From Bacteroidales bacterium UBA6346 (GTDB taxonomy: Bacteria; Bacteroidota; Bacteroidia; Bacteroidales; UBA932), in the NCBI GenBank assembly GCA_002438905.1, contig DJSA01000070.1:6385-15903 (forward strand): a stretch of 9,519 nucleotides of DNA, in the 5' to 3' direction. Both the position numbers and the translations under genes were made by a program. The notes beneath the pieces are model-generated. The model was not told the origin of the DNA. It ran no database searches and was given only the letters and a program-made list of their open reading frames with translations. Shown here piece after piece: positions 1 through 6,098 of this stretch (position 1 is its first letter; each line of letters starts with the position of its first letter).

Positions 1-167
1 TTATGGCTGCCGGATATATTCTCATGTGCGGCGGTGCGAGTCGTGACCCGAAGGTTTTCAGTTACGCGATATTTGACTTTCAGAGGCTCGTTGCCGCGCC
101 GTTGGTGATTCTCGCCGGCATCGTGGTCGAGATTGTGGCAATAATGGGTGTAAATAAGAAAAAATAA
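1..167 (+). CDS. DUF3098 family membrane protein, C-terminal part (5' end outside window)
   Basis: The open frame enters from the left edge and stops with TAA at 165-167; an in-frame ATG at 3-5 is more likely internal than the start. The 54 visible residues contain a hydrophobic stretch followed by Gly-Gly, then FDFQRLVAAPLVILAGIVVE and a basic NKKK tail. The arrangement of a first membrane segment ending in GG, an 'IF..xRL.xAP' middle and a second membrane segment ending near Glu is how I remember the DUF3098 family, small two-helix membrane proteins of Bacteroidota. In that phylum the gene commonly sits between ftsX and uppP, and uppP follows here, which supports the call. Function is unknown. 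It is probably co-transcribed with uppP across a 125-base spacer. The first membrane helix is only partly visible, so family membership rests on the C-terminal half and the context. Confidence 0.75.
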   Translation, partial: MAAGYILMCGGASRDPKVFSYAIFDFQRLVAAPLVILAGIVVEIVAIMGVNKKK

Positions 168-180
168 AATCAGTCTTCTT

Positions 181-264
181 GGGGAAGAGAGGCGCTTGAG
201 CGCTGTGCGGAGCACAACGAAGCGAGGACTTTGTGCGATAGTGTGCGCGGAGCACGACTTCCCT
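181..264 (+). repeat. Multi-hairpin palindromic element in the DUF3098-uppP spacer
   Basis: A 6-bp perfect outer stem (GGGAAG 182-187 with CTTCCC 258-263, plus a G-U pair 181/264) encloses four short hairpins: GCGC 192-195/200-203 with a TTGA loop; TGTGC 204-208/GCACA 212-216 with a GGA loop; ACGAAG 217-222/CTTTGT 229-234 with one G-U pair; and GTGC 243-246/GCAC 252-255. Bases 204-218 and 242-258 are also imperfect direct copies of each other, differing by a 2-base insertion and one substitution. Pairing was worked out by eye. It may be a repetitive extragenic palindrome or a structured mRNA leader for uppP; the sequence alone does not decide. Confidence 0.5.
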
Positions 265-292
265 TGTTGAGGGAATGGGAGGGGTTAATGTT

Positions 293-1249
293 ATGGAATG
301 GTATGAAGCTATATTATTGGGTCTGCTCCAAGGGCTGACAGAATTTCTTCCTGTCAGTAGCAGCGGGCATTTGCAGATCGGTAAGCAACTGCTTGGAATT
401 GATGTGGGAGAAGACCTCGTGTTTGAGGTTGTTGTGCATGCGGCCACGGTGCTAAGCACTATCGTGGTTTTCAGAAAGCAGATTTGGAGCTTGCTCAAGT
501 CGCTTTTCGTCAAAGATGGGCTCTTCAGGAGCATTGCGCACCCTTCCCAGTTCAACGATGGGACTGACTATGTTCTGAAAATATGCGTGTCGATGATTCC
601 CGTGTTCATCGTCGGGGTGTTTTTTAAAGATGCAGTGGAGGGGATATTCGGATCTTCTATATATGTCGTGGCGGGCGCTCTGCTCATGACGGCGCTGCTT
701 CTTGTCCTTTCGGACAATGCTTCAAGGCTGAAATTCTTCGGATGCCGAGGCTGCTGCAAGTGCAAGGCTCCGATTGAGGCCGCAGGAAGTCGCCCTTCTT
801 CTGGACTGCAATCGACCGGCAATGAGACCAAAGCGGCTCTCAAGGATCCCGGAAGCGTGGGCGTAAAGGTCGCCCGCAATGGCATCTCCTATTGGCAGGC
901 CTTCGTCGTCGGTCTCGGTCAGGCTGTAGCGGTTCTTCCGGGGCTTTCCCGCTCGGGTACCACCATCGCCACGGGGCTTCTCTGCGGTGTGAAGCGCGAT
1001 GTGATTGCCCAGTTCTCCTTCCTGATGGTTCTCGTCCCGATTCTCGGGGAGGCTTTCCTTGAGATTGTCGGAGGAGAGATGGCGGCATCGACTGTGGGGA
1101 CGCTTCCGCTCATTCTCGGATTCCTGTCCGCTTTCGTTGCCGGGCTTTTCGCCTGCCGGGTGATGATTGCACTCGTGAAGAAGACGAAACTCGGCTGGTT
1201 CGCGCTCTACTGCACCATCGTCTCCGTCCTCATATTCATATTTGCGTGA
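293..1249 (+). CDS. uppP: Undecaprenyl-diphosphate phosphatase (UppP/BacA)
   Basis: This integral membrane enzyme removes one phosphate from undecaprenyl pyrophosphate, regenerating the lipid carrier for peptidoglycan and surface polysaccharide synthesis; overproduction is linked to bacitracin resistance in the family. Both family signatures are visible: QGLTEFLPVSSSGH at residues 13-26 (the (E/Q)xxxE motif, Q13 and E17, with H26) and PGLSRSGT at 216-223 with the essential-type Arg220. Several hydrophobic segments follow, for example 244-262 and 270-292. I start at 293 because MEWYEAILLGLLQGLTEFLP matches the usual N-terminus; the ATG at 275 would add six residues out of the purine-rich ribosome-binding stretch. 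The protein is 318 aa, against about 265-275 usual. The excess lies in a polar loop around residues 145-195 that carries C151, C154, C155 and C157. The downstream neighbour is lpxH; the upstream one is DUF3098. Confidence 0.95.
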   Translation: MEWYEAILLGLLQGLTEFLPVSSSGHLQIGKQLLGIDVGEDLVFEVVVHAATVLSTIVVFRKQIWSLLKSLFVKDGLFRSIAHPSQFNDGTDYVLKICVSMIPVFIVGVFFKDAVEGIFGSSIYVVAGALLMTALLLVLSDNASRLKFFGCRGCCKCKAPIEAAGSRPSSGLQSTGNETKAALKDPGSVGVKVARNGISYWQAFVVGLGQAVAVLPGLSRSGTTIATGLLCGVKRDVIAQFSFLMVLVPILGEAFLEIVGGEMAASTVGTLPLILGFLSAFVAGLFACRVMIALVKKTKLGWFALYCTIVSVLIFIFA

Positions 1250-1330
1250 CTCTTCGGAATTCATGATTTCACGGGAGCATAAACACGCTTCCTTATATCC
1301 ACAGCACACACACTGTCCCCGAAAAAAACG

Positions 1331-2083
1331 ATGTTACGAAACCTCACATATTTCGTCGCCGACGTGCACCTCGGCTGTGACGTTCTGAACCCTCAGGACA
1401 GGGAGGCGCGCTTCGTGGGCTTTCTGAAATCGCTACCGCCGGAGACGGAAAGCCTCTACATGCTCGGGGACATCTGGGACTTCTGGTATGAGTACCGCGA
1501 CGTGGTTCCAAAGGGCTATATCCGTGTGTTTGCTGCAATCATCGACCTCATTGACCGGGGTGTAAATGTCTATTTTTTTCGCGGCAACCACGATGTCTGG
1601 AGCTACTCCTACTTCGAGTCGCTCGGCATGAAGCGACTTGAGCAGCCCTATGTCACGACCATTTCCGGCAAGGTCTTCTGCCTCGGCCACGGCGACGGCC
1701 TCGGACCCGTTCCGCGCGGCTACAGCATCCTCTCCGGCATCTTCCACTGCCGCCCGCTCCAAAGGCTCTTCAGCACCCTGCATCCGTGGCTCGCGTTCCG
1801 CCTGGGCAACACATGGTCGAAGCATAACCGTCTCAGGCACAAGACTGAGTATGTTTTCCGGAACGAGGACGAACCGCTCTACAAGTTTGCAGAAGAGTTC
1901 GGCGAAAGGAGTCATATAGACTATTTCATCTTCGGCCATTTCCACTCTTGGGTCGACCTGCGGCTGCCCTGCGGAGCGAATTTCCGGATGGTTAAGGACT
2001 GGTTCCGTTCCTCGCCCTATCTGGTTTGGAACGGAGAGTCGCTACGTTCCGGTGAGTTTATGCAGAAGCGCCCACGTGTGTGA
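1331..2083 (+). CDS. lpxH: UDP-2,3-diacylglucosamine diphosphatase (LpxH-type calcineurin-like phosphoesterase)
   Basis: A 250-aa metallophosphoesterase. Metal-ligand motifs appear in family order: DVH at 11-13, GD at 46-47 (followed by IWDFW), GNHD at 85-88, GHGD at 119-122 and GHFH at 202-205. The GDIWDFW segment and a predicted helical insert around 123-170, rich in aromatic and basic residues, are typical of LpxH-like proteins rather than generic phosphoesterases. LpxH cleaves UDP-2,3-diacylglucosamine to lipid X and UMP at the inner face of the membrane in lipid A synthesis, usually with Mn2+. It follows uppP after 81 bases on the same strand, so co-transcription is possible, and both serve envelope building. 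The start at ATG 1331 puts the first metal motif ten residues in, as usual. LpxH-like paralogues exist in Bacteroidota, so the exact substrate is an assignment by family. Confidence 0.85.
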   Translation: MLRNLTYFVADVHLGCDVLNPQDREARFVGFLKSLPPETESLYMLGDIWDFWYEYRDVVPKGYIRVFAAIIDLIDRGVNVYFFRGNHDVWSYSYFESLGMKRLEQPYVTTISGKVFCLGHGDGLGPVPRGYSILSGIFHCRPLQRLFSTLHPWLAFRLGNTWSKHNRLRHKTEYVFRNEDEPLYKFAEEFGERSHIDYFIFGHFHSWVDLRLPCGANFRMVKDWFRSSPYLVWNGESLRSGEFMQKRPRV

Positions 2084-2138
2084 ATTATACTGATCTTTTT
2101 TGAAGGTTTCTTAATAAACTAAATTAAATTCAGTGACT

Positions 2139-2708
2139 ATGAAAAAGATAATTTCTATTTTAGCAGTGGTACTTCTCTGCGCTTGCGCGGCATCAGAACT
2201 CAATGCCCAGACTGTTGATGGTACGCAGACCATTGATGCGACCGAACAGATTATGGGAGTTTCTTCCCTTGAGGGTGTTCTCACCTGTTACAAGGGAAAT
2301 CTGATGATGAACGGCCGAGTGCTAACTCCGGCTGAGATGTCAGCACTTTTCCCAGCCAATGTTTTCTCGTCCGCAACGGGAGGACAGAGAATGCGTCGCG
2401 CGGGCAAGGGTATGATGATCGGTGGTGGAATTGCGACTGGTGTCGGTTTCCTTGCCTACCTCGGAGGACTCGCTGCAGTAAACAATTCCTCGGCTGATGG
2501 CGGTTATGCGGGATTCATGCTGGCATATTGCGGCATCGTGGATTTTGCCATAGGCTCCGGGGTCTTAGCTGGAGGCATTGCCATTTATTGTGTCGGAAAT
2601 GGCCGAATTAGGCGGGCGGTGAATGCCTATAACTCAATGCATACGCGTGAATACACCCTGAATATAGGGGCGACCCCGCATGGACTGGGGCTCTCAGTGG
2701 CATTTTGA
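2139..2708 (+). CDS. Hypothetical exported or membrane protein with signal peptide
   Basis: I do not recognise a named family. The 189-aa product starts with a signal peptide (MKK, hydrophobic 4-15) and a likely signal peptidase I site at LNA|Q near residue 23/24. Cys14 and Cys16 lie in the hydrophobic region, but the lipobox fit is poor (Leu-Cys-Ala-Cys). A region at 45-75 contains LTPAEMSALF. Then come two glycine-rich hydrophobic segments (about 91-115 and 127-152), separated by a polar loop, a basic stretch GNGRIRRAVNAYN (153-165) and a C-terminal LNIGATPHGLGLSVAF ending in Phe, as in many outer-membrane strands. Small proteins with this layout are common in Bacteroidales. I start at ATG 2139; a GTG at 2133 is in frame but adds only two residues and weakens the signal peptide start. 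It lies 55 bases after lpxH and converges on the DUF4294 gene. Confidence 0.75.
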   Translation: MKKIISILAVVLLCACAASELNAQTVDGTQTIDATEQIMGVSSLEGVLTCYKGNLMMNGRVLTPAEMSALFPANVFSSATGGQRMRRAGKGMMIGGGIATGVGFLAYLGGLAAVNNSSADGGYAGFMLAYCGIVDFAIGSGVLAGGIAIYCVGNGRIRRAVNAYNSMHTREYTLNIGATPHGLGLSVAF

Positions 2709-2792
2709 CTGCTTCTAAAACATCTTCTTAGTCTTTGCCCATGTCGTAGTCCTGGGATATGAACAACTCTGGGTGGGCTGTTCCGATGAATC

Positions 2793-3491
2793 TTACTCTT
2801 CGGCCGGCTTCCATCTGCGGTACTTCTCGGGAATCTCGACCACGGGCGGGTCTTTCCAGAACAGCGACCAGTAAAGCATCGGAAAGTCCCCGTCCTTCCA
2901 CAGCTGCACCAGTTCCTCCACCTGTGCGTCCTCGCCATGAGGGTCGTAGGGCTTTTTCATGTCCTCGTTGAACATCCTCGCCACTCCCTGCCAGAAACCT
3001 GCGGTGATTCCTCCCTTGTAGCCACGAATCAGTTCATATGAGGTCTGTCCGGTCTCGCGGTCTATCAGTTTCATAATCAGCATTCCCTGCGTCACGGTGA
3101 GGTTTCTCATCTGCTTCTCGAACACTCCGAACAGCTCCTTCTGGAGGTGGTTGATGTAGCGCTCCTTCCGCAGCCCCGTCAGATGGTCGGCGGCAATCAC
3201 GCTATCCGTCTCCTCCACCATCCTCTTCGCCACGAGCGCGTACGGATAGGCCTTGCTGAAATTGTGCACGAGCCTATAATATTTCCTCCATTCCTTTCCT
3301 CTCTGCTTGGGCATCTTCTGAAACACGCGGGCTGGTCTGATGCTGTCATAATAGATTGTGTCCCCGTTCTCTACGGTGTATTCCAACCATCCTCCCGGCT
3401 TTCTTGGCCTGTCCTGCGCTTCCGACTTCACCGATGCCGCGCCCCCGAGGACGAGGACGATGAGAATCGATATGAACCGGATGCATTTCAT
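2793..3491 (-). CDS. DUF4294 domain-containing exported protein
   Basis: The 232-aa product begins with a signal peptide (hydrophobic 5-17, likely cut at SEA|Q near residue 25). The mature part shows the features I associate with DUF4294, a Bacteroidota family of unknown function: a GDTIYY motif at 43-48, YYRLV...YPYA around 71-85, a strongly conserved-looking core LTVTQGMLIMKLIDRETGQT at 131-150 continuing SYELIRG, a segment GFWQGVARMF (165-174), and YDPHGED at 182-188. About 45 residues follow that motif, rich in Trp and Pro, which may be longer than usual. The gene is transcribed leftward, converging with the hypothetical gene at 2139-2708 and diverging from the ribosomal operon. A candidate -7 promoter box lies 63-70 bases upstream of the ATG. 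No catalytic residues can be proposed. Confidence 0.85.
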   Translation of the reverse strand: MKCIRFISILIVLVLGGAASVKSEAQDRPRKPGGWLEYTVENGDTIYYDSIRPARVFQKMPKQRGKEWRKYYRLVHNFSKAYPYALVAKRMVEETDSVIAADHLTGLRKERYINHLQKELFGVFEKQMRNLTVTQGMLIMKLIDRETGQTSYELIRGYKGGITAGFWQGVARMFNEDMKKPYDPHGEDAQVEELVQLWKDGDFPMLYWSLFWKDPPVVEIPEKYRRWKPAEE

Positions 3492-3553
3492 CTATATTAT
3501 ATGTGTGTCCGCTATGGATGTATGCCCGCGCTGGGATTTTTCCGCACATCCTG

Positions 3554-3561
3554 CAAAAATA
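3554..3561 (-). promoter_or_regulatory. Candidate -7 box for the DUF4294 gene
   Basis: Read on the - strand this is TATTTTTG, fitting the Bacteroidota TAnnTTTG consensus, followed by C as is often seen. It would give a 5' untranslated leader of roughly 55 bases. No good TTTG -33 box lies at the usual 19-21 base spacing, so support is partial. Confidence 0.4.
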
Positions 3562-3761
3562 ATCATTTCCCGCGTCATCTCACCGAACTGAATGTAAAAT
3601 ATGCTTTCGCACAACCCTATTTCGTTTGTTCTGCGGCATCGTTTCTTCCTTGGTCGAAAATGAATGAATATATTTTTCATCAGTCTTCGTAATGACTTGA
3701 AAATGGAAAAGTTAATATGTGAAAAATGTGGTCAAAAAAGTTTGAAATTTTCTGTGAAAAA

Positions 3762-3792
3762 GTTGTCGTTTCGATATTTTTTCGTATCTTTG
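3762..3792 (+). promoter_or_regulatory. Promoter of the rplP-secY operon (Bacteroidota type)
   Basis: The -7 box TATCTTTG at 3785-3792 is a perfect match to TAnnTTTG and is followed by CA, as commonly seen. GTTG at 3762-3765 matches three of four bases of the TTTG -33 box, with a 19-base spacer, which is standard for this phylum. A- and T-rich runs just upstream (3733-3760) could act as an UP-type element. Transcription would start at about 3797-3800, roughly 90 bases before rplP. Confidence 0.75.
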
Positions 3793-3798
3793 CAGTCC

Positions 3799-3888
3799 CA
3801 AAATTGAGGGGTAGTATGCCCAACTGTCTATCGTTCAATGATTTAGGGGTAAAGGTTGAATAATTTATAATTCAAAAGTAATAAGACA
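3799..3888 (+). promoter_or_regulatory. 5' leader of the rplP operon with alternative hairpins
   Basis: The leader holds a perfect 6-bp hairpin, TTGAAT 3856-3861 with ATTCAA 3870-3875 (8-base loop), ending 13 bases before the rplP ATG. The same left arm can instead pair upstream: GTTCAAT 3833-3839 with GTTGAAT 3855-3861 (five Watson-Crick and two G-U pairs). The two pairings are mutually exclusive. A heptamer AGGGGTA occurs twice (3807-3813 and 3845-3851). Autoregulation by a ribosomal protein is possible but not shown. No strong Shine-Dalgarno sequence precedes the rplP start. Confidence 0.35.
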
Positions 3889-4308
3889 ATGTTACAACCA
3901 AAGAAAACAAAATTTAGGAGGCAGCAGAAAGGCCGCATGAAAGGTCTTGCCCAGAGGGGCAACCAGCTTGCGTTTGGTTCTTTCGGCATCAAGACCCTGG
4001 AAAATTGTTGGCTTACAGGTCGTCAGATTGAGGCTGCCCGTCAGGCAGTGTCGCGTTACATGAAGCGTGAGGGTAAAATCTGGATCAGGATATTCCCTGA
4101 CAAGCCATATACGAGAAAGCCTGCGGAAGTCCGAATGGGTAAAGGTAAGGGTAATCCAGAGGGCTTTGTTTGTCCTGTAACCCCAGGCCGCATTCTTATC
4201 GAGGCTGAAGGAGTTCCTATGGAGATTGCAAAGGAGGCGCTTCGTCTTGGAGCTCAGAAACTCCCTGTCACCACGAAATTTGTGGTTCGCAGAGACTATG
4301 TCGAATAA
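3889..4308 (+). CDS. rplP: Large ribosomal subunit protein uL16
   Basis: L16 is a late-assembly protein of the 50S subunit located near the A-site and the central protuberance. The 139-aa product is full length and collinear with the family: the N-terminal MLQPKKTKFRRQQKGRMKG, the middle GSFGIKTLE, a basic IRIFPDKPYTRKPAEVRMG block (67-84), the GKGKG-P loop at 84-90 next to Arg82, and a C-terminal ALRLGAQKLPVTTKFV. It is the first gene of the operon here, which is unusual: rpsC normally precedes it with little or no gap. Instead there is a promoter about 97 bases upstream of the ATG. rpmC follows after 21 bases. Confidence 0.98.
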   Translation: MLQPKKTKFRRQQKGRMKGLAQRGNQLAFGSFGIKTLENCWLTGRQIEAARQAVSRYMKREGKIWIRIFPDKPYTRKPAEVRMGKGKGNPEGFVCPVTPGRILIEAEGVPMEIAKEALRLGAQKLPVTTKFVVRRDYVE

Positions 4309-4329
4309 TTTAATGGAGAGCAGGAAATT

Positions 4330-4524
4330 ATGAAAATCACAGAAGTACGTGAAATGTCGGTTGCAGATCTTCGTGACCGCATTGCAGTTGAGAAAGCCAA
4401 TCTTTCCACAATGAAAATGAATCACGCCATCTCTCCGTTAGAGGATACGTCAAAAATCAGGAAGGCACGGAAGGACATCGCGCGCATGATGTTCGTTCTT
4501 GCAGAAAAAGAGAAACAGAACTAA
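4330..4524 (+). CDS. rpmC: Large ribosomal subunit protein uL29
   Basis: L29 is a small two-helix protein at the polypeptide exit site of the 50S subunit, next to uL23. The 64-aa product has the family layout: MKITEVREMSVADL at the N-terminus, a second helix with NHAISPLEDTSKIRKARKDI (31-50), and a charged C-terminus. The 'NHA.SPLEDTS.IRK.R' block is what I expect of Bacteroidota L29, where it replaces the shorter turn seen in E. coli. A weak purine-rich stretch (GGAGAG at 4315-4320, AGGA at 4322-4325) precedes the start. The position between rplP and rpsQ is canonical. Confidence 0.97.
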   Translation: MKITEVREMSVADLRDRIAVEKANLSTMKMNHAISPLEDTSKIRKARKDIARMMFVLAEKEKQN

Positions 4525-4536
4525 ATTTGAATTCTC

Positions 4537-4791
4537 ATGGAAAGAAATCTTCGCAAGGAAAGAATAGGTGTTGTGGTCAGCAACAAGATGGACAAATCCA
4601 TTGTCGTTGCGGTAAAGACTAAGGAAATGCACCCGATGTACGGCAAGTTCGTAAAGAAGACCACCAAGTTCGTTGCTCACGATGAGAAGAACGAGTGCAG
4701 TGTCGGTGACACCGTCCTCATCATGGAGACCCGTCCTCTCAGCAAGACAAAGAATTGGAGATTAGTTGAAATCGTAGAAAAAGTTAAGTAG
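4537..4791 (+). CDS. rpsQ: Small ribosomal subunit protein uS17
   Basis: S17 is an early-binding OB-fold protein of the 30S subunit that contacts the 5' domain of 16S rRNA. The 84-aa product is full length: RKERIGVVVSNKMDKSIVVA (6-25) forms the first strands, HPMYGKFVKKTTKF (32-45) the basic loop, and GDTVLIMETRPLSKTKNW (57-74) covers the S17 signature. It lies 12 bases after rpmC and only 2 bases before rplN, so translation of rplN is probably coupled to it. Confidence 0.98.
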   Translation: MERNLRKERIGVVVSNKMDKSIVVAVKTKEMHPMYGKFVKKTTKFVAHDEKNECSVGDTVLIMETRPLSKTKNWRLVEIVEKVK

Positions 4792-4793
4792 CA

Positions 4794-5159
4794 ATGATAC
4801 AGCAGGAATCACGTTTACAGGTGGCAGACAACAGCGGTGCGAAGGAAGTCCTTTGCATCCGTGTTCTGGGTGGTACCCGCCACCGTTATGCAAAAGTGGG
4901 CGACAAGATCGTTGTTGCAGTCAAGAGCGCTATCCCTGGCGGTGACGCGAAGAAGGGCTCTGTCTCAAAGGCTGTTGTTGTCCGCACTAAGAAAGAGATT
5001 CGCCGTCCGGACGGTTCTTACATCCGCTTTGACGACAATGCTTGCGTTCTTCTCAACAATCAGGGTGAGGTTCGTGGAACACGTATCTTTGGCCCTGTGG
5101 CAAGAGAGCTTCGCGAGAACTATATGAAAATCGTTTCACTGGCACCGGAGGTCCTCTAA
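4794..5159 (+). CDS. rplN: Large ribosomal subunit protein uL14
   Basis: L14 is a 23S rRNA-binding protein that forms inter-subunit contacts and pairs with bL19. The 121-aa product has the family start MIQQESRLQVADNSGAKE, a GDKIVVAVK strand (36-44), the L14 signature region around VVVRTKKEIRRPDGS (61-75) with FDDNACVLLN (79-88), and GTRIFGPVARELR (95-107). Length and content are ordinary. It follows rpsQ with a 2-base gap, the tightest non-overlapping junction in the operon. Confidence 0.98.
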   Translation: MIQQESRLQVADNSGAKEVLCIRVLGGTRHRYAKVGDKIVVAVKSAIPGGDAKKGSVSKAVVVRTKKEIRRPDGSYIRFDDNACVLLNNQGEVRGTRIFGPVARELRENYMKIVSLAPEVL

Positions 5160-5170
5160 TTGTAATTATC

Positions 5171-5485
5171 ATGAAAAGAATTAAAAAAGGCGACACCGTA
5201 TTCGTAAATGCCGGCAACGACAAGGGAAAGACCGGAAAGGTTCTCGAGATCATCACAGGGAAGGATCGTGCCATCGTTGAGGGCATCAACATCGTGTCAA
5301 AGCACACTAAACCAAATGCAAAGAATCCTCAGGGAGGAATCATCAAACAGGAAGCTGGAATCCACATCTCCAACCTTCAGCTCATAGACCCTGCGAAGGG
5401 CGGTGCTACACGCGTGGGCTTCAAGATAAAGGAAGATGGTACTAAGGTCCGCATTTCCAAAAAATCAGGAGAGGAGATTAAGTAA
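5171..5485 (+). CDS. rplX: Large ribosomal subunit protein uL24
   Basis: L24 is an assembly-initiating 50S protein that binds the 5' domain of 23S rRNA near the exit tunnel. The 104-aa product opens with a KOW motif (KKGDTVFVNAGNDKGKTGKV, 5-24) and continues with GINIVSKHTKPNAKNPQGGI (38-57), the family's extended loop region, and TRVGFKIKEDGTKVRISK near the C-terminus. Its TAA stop shares one base with the ATG of rplE (TAATG at 5483-5487), which suggests translational coupling or re-initiation. Confidence 0.97.
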   Translation: MKRIKKGDTVFVNAGNDKGKTGKVLEIITGKDRAIVEGINIVSKHTKPNAKNPQGGIIKQEAGIHISNLQLIDPAKGGATRVGFKIKEDGTKVRISKKSGEEIK

Positions 5486-6087
5486 TGGCAGCAAAGAAAC
5501 AGACAGCCGCTCCGGCAGCACAGACAGTACCAGCAGGATATGTTCCTGCACTTAAGAAACTCTATAAGGACGAGATTGTTGAGAAGCTCACTAAGCAGTT
5601 CGGTTACTCTACCGTGATGCAGGTTCCGAAACTCGTAAAAATTACCATCAACGAGGGTGTCGGTGATGCTACCGGCGATAAGAAGCTCGTTGAGGTTGCA
5701 CAGCAGGAACTCACCGCAATCACAGGTCAGAAGGCCGTAGTGACGGCTTCCAGAAAGGATATTTCCAACTTCAAACTCCGTAAGGGAATGCCTATCGGTA
5801 CGAAGGTTACCCTGCGCAACGTGAAGATGTACGAGTTTCTTGAGAGGCTCATCCGCATTTCTCTTCCTCGTATTCGTGACTTCAACGGAATCTCCGAGAA
5901 GATGGACGGCAAGGGTAACTACACGCTCGGTATCAAGGAGCAGATCATATTCCCAGAAATCGACATCGACAAGATCACCAAGATCCTCGGAATGGAAATC
6001 ACTTTCGTGACGACAGCCAAGACCGACGAAGAGGCTTATGCCCTTCTTTCTGCATTCGGTCTGCCTTTCAAAAAAAATAACAAATAA
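5485..6087 (+). CDS. rplE: Large ribosomal subunit protein uL5 with N-terminal extension
   Basis: L5 binds 5S rRNA in the central protuberance and bridges to the 30S head and P-site tRNA. The core is clear: LKKLYKDEIVEKL (23-35), MQVPKLVKITINEGVG (45-60), ITGQKAVVTASRKDISNFKL (79-98), LPRIRDFNGI (127-136), GNYTLGIKEQIIFPEID (144-160) and a C-terminal FVTTAKTDEEAYALLSAFG. At 200 aa it is longer than the usual 179-187. The excess is an Ala/Pro/Gln-rich N-terminus of about 15 residues (AKKQTAAPAAQTVPAG) before the conserved start. The ATG overlapping the rplX stop is the only well-placed start; no internal Met lies before the core. The neighbour rpsN follows after 11 bases. Confidence 0.97.
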   Translation: MAAKKQTAAPAAQTVPAGYVPALKKLYKDEIVEKLTKQFGYSTVMQVPKLVKITINEGVGDATGDKKLVEVAQQELTAITGQKAVVTASRKDISNFKLRKGMPIGTKVTLRNVKMYEFLERLIRISLPRIRDFNGISEKMDGKGNYTLGIKEQIIFPEIDIDKITKILGMEITFVTTAKTDEEAYALLSAFGLPFKKNNK

Positions 6088-6098
6088 AGACTCAGAAG

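Larger units (their letters stand above)
3492..3888. other. Divergent intergenic region between DUF4294 and rplP (397 bases)
   Basis: This non-coding stretch holds a candidate leftward promoter (3554-3561), a convincing rightward promoter (3762-3792) and the rplP leader (about 3799-3888). Bases 3690-3785 are notably AT-rich with A and T runs, as expected upstream of a strongly expressed operon. I see no RNA gene and no trace of rpsC, the gene that normally abuts rplP. Bases 3562-3690 hold nothing I can name. Confidence 0.7.

Noticed and set aside
275..292. ATG at 275 as the start of uppP, adding six residues.
   Set aside because: The family N-terminus begins at the second ATG (293), and the first ATG lies inside the purine-rich stretch likely used for ribosome binding.
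1293..1304. TATCCACAG-like string resembling a DnaA box between uppP and lpxH.
   Set aside because: It deviates from the TTATCCACA box, is a single isolated site, and there is no origin context.
722..1309. A 195-codon open frame on the - strand opposite uppP.
   Set aside because: The Glu/Arg/His-rich translation lacks any domain, and the opposite strand carries intact uppP motifs.
2738..2756. CCCA/TGGG inverted repeat in the convergent gap as a terminator between the hypothetical gene and DUF4294.
   Set aside because: The stem is only 4 bp with an 11-base loop and no T-run on either strand, so it does not support a terminator call.
3703..3807. A 34-codon ORF (ATG 3703 to TGA 3805-3807) upstream of rplP encoding a Cys-x-x-Cys motif near its N-terminus.
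   Set aside because: It spans the promoter -33 and -7 boxes of the ribosomal operon, has no ribosome-binding site, is Phe/Lys-rich as AT-rich DNA would give by chance, and has a single CxxC only.
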